DNA from: Bacillota bacterium
Lineage (GTDB): Bacteria; Bacillota; Clostridia; Lachnospirales; Lachnospiraceae
Length of the DNA: 64,000 nt
Direction of reading: 5' to 3'
Assembly: GCA_023418475.1 (NCBI GenBank)
Contig: JAEZZO010000053.1
Span: 34,959 to 98,958, forward strand
Positions 63,115 to 64,000 of the stretch are shown here, piece by piece. How positions within the stretch are numbered: the first letter of the stretch is position 1; each line of letters begins with the position of its first letter. The notes beneath the pieces were generated by a model. It did not search any database. It was not told the origin of the DNA and saw nothing but the letters and a program-made list of their open reading frames with translations. The translations under genes and the position numbers were made by a program.

Positions 63115-63717
63115 TTATGTTAAGCTACGATTAGATGCTATGGATTGTAAGAAGAGATCGATCGCATAATTGGTTTTATCTGACAGAGAAAAATTAAAAT
63201 CCTGAAGTCTCCATTTTATACACATTCCTTTAAAAATCATATAGAGAATATCCGCTGCCATATCCGGTTCGATGGATGGATTAATCTTGTTTTGCCGCTG
63301 TCCCCTTACGATCAGCTGCTGAAAAAATTCCAGACGGCTTAATGTAATCTCATTAGCACGGGCTTCAATCTCCGGAAAACCAATATGAATGTCAATGATC
63401 TGATAGATTGCTGTAATTGCCGGGTAATTCTCATAATATTTTGTATATTTATTTATAAAATATAATATGGACTCCAGTGAGTCATCTTTTTTGCTCTGTG
63501 CGGTAAGAAACATATCATTATCATATCTTGAAAATTGATCAATGACAGCGAGAACCAGATCTTTCTTTTTGGGAAAAACTTTAAAAATCAGACTTTCGGA
63601 AATTCCAATTCTTTTCGCGATTTCTTTCGTGATAATACCCTGGATGCCATTTTCATGAATTAGGTCAATTGCAGTAAGTACAATAAATTCTTTTCTTTGA
63701 TTTGTCTGAAATTCCAT
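63115..63717 (-). CDS. TetR-family regulator
   Basis: Regulator of 200 residues with the N-terminal HTH (VLTAIDLIHENGIQGIITKEIAKRIGISESLIFKVFPKKKDLVLAVI), the TetR pattern, and a helical ligand domain. It lies 110 nt upstream of the hybrid kinase on the same strand but with its own leader (AGGAG 10 nt before ATG). Target and ligand unknown. Confidence 0.92.
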   Translation of the reverse strand: MEFQTNQRKEFIVLTAIDLIHENGIQGIITKEIAKRIGISESLIFKVFPKKKDLVLAVIDQFSRYDNDMFLTAQSKKDDSLESILYFINKYTKYYENYPAITAIYQIIDIHIGFPEIEARANEITLSRLEFFQQLIVRGQRQNKINPSIEPDMAADILYMIFKGMCIKWRLQDFNFSLSDKTNYAIDLFLQSIASNRSLT

Positions 63718-63880
63718 TATGATCAGCTCCTATAAACATATAATAGATTATTCCTAACATTATAGGTCACCGGTATCTCACTGTCAATTAATGCAAACCT
63801 TGAGTTTCCGTAGTTTTATCCACAGTACCCTTGTTTCATCGGTATTGTAATAAACAACTTTAAGAAATTACCTAAAATAT

Positions 63881-63980
63881 AAGGAATCCTCATCCTTTTT
63901 GTAGTAGAATAATGGTGTCGAGTCAAAATCTACACTAAACAATAAAGAAAGGGATTCCTTATGCTTAATTCTACTACAAA
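63881..63980. repeat. Nested inverted repeats at window edge
   Basis: AAGGAATCC (63881-63889) with GGATTCCTT (63952-63960), and TTTGTAGTAGAAT (63898-63910) with ATTCTACTACAAA (63968-63980). Long pairs around the start of an ORF are typical of the left end of an insertion sequence, but the element is cut off. Between 63718 and 63880 I see nothing else. Confidence 0.5.
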
Positions 63981-64000
63981 TACTTACACTTTAAAACGTG
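63961..64000 (+). CDS. Start of a truncated ORF, possible transposase
   Basis: Thirteen codons (MLNSTTNTYTLKR) run off the window. An AAAGGGA site lies 6 nt upstream. The flanking nested inverted repeats suggest a mobile element, but the family cannot be identified from this fragment. Confidence 0.35.
   Translation, partial: MLNSTTNTYTLKR

Overview
The window is AT-rich, with strong Shine-Dalgarno sites, many two-component systems, ABC-2/GntR cassettes, a SpoVB-type flippase, desulfoferrodoxin and cysteine glutathione peroxidase. This fits an anaerobic Firmicute of class Clostridia, most likely family Lachnospiraceae; the species cannot be named from the sequence. I saw no rRNA, tRNA or CRISPR array. 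Only the two edges carry cut genes: a diguanylate cyclase at 2 and a 13-codon ORF at 63961.

Layout. 1-3.9 kb: truncated GGDEF protein, BMP-family lipoprotein, membrane-anchored hydrolase. 3.9-7.9 kb (minus): a YtrA-type GntR regulator with two membrane proteins, an ABC ATPase and an exported protein, behind a promoter with two operator-like repeats. 8-12.6 kb: an AraC regulator divergent from a 62-residue membrane protein and two ABC exporters; one palindrome reads as a promoter on both strands. 13.4-15.3 kb: iron/oxygen defence (desulfoferrodoxin, ferritin, rubrerythrin-like protein). 15.5-21.8 kb: hypothetical protein, chemoreceptor, exported DUF2680 protein and an OmpR/HK pair. 22.2-31.8 kb: YesN/YesM-type system, a YtfQ-like sensing lipoprotein, then a complete galactofuranose-type sugar ABC importer. 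31.9-37 kb: secreted hydrolase, glutathione peroxidase, nitroreductase, flippase. 37.3-41.2 kb: pstSCAB with a Pho-box-like promoter. 41.5-46.1 kb: TetR/MATE pair and a rifampin-phosphotransferase-like dikinase. 46.4-52.9 kb: LytTR regulator, GHKL kinase, two ABC exporters and an 883-nt tract with a duplicated hairpin/micro-ORF unit. 52.9-59 kb: holin-like protein, SbcD/YhaO and YhaN-like nuclease pair, class A PBP. 59.3-63.7 kb (minus): receiver, hybrid kinase, TetR.

Three points stand out. First, two quorum- or peptide-export-like ABC pairs, one with Shine-Dalgarno/anti-Shine-Dalgarno tandem repeats before its second gene and a duplicated 213-bp leader unit after it. Second, three families of structured dispersed intergenic repeats (A: about 97-bp palindrome, six copies or fragments; B: 123 bp, two copies at about 92% identity with interlocked inverted repeats; C: about 135 bp, two copies plus a deleted one). 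Third, identical promoter/operator modules 20 kb apart before desulfoferrodoxin and glutathione peroxidase, which indicates a shared peroxide (PerR-type) regulon.
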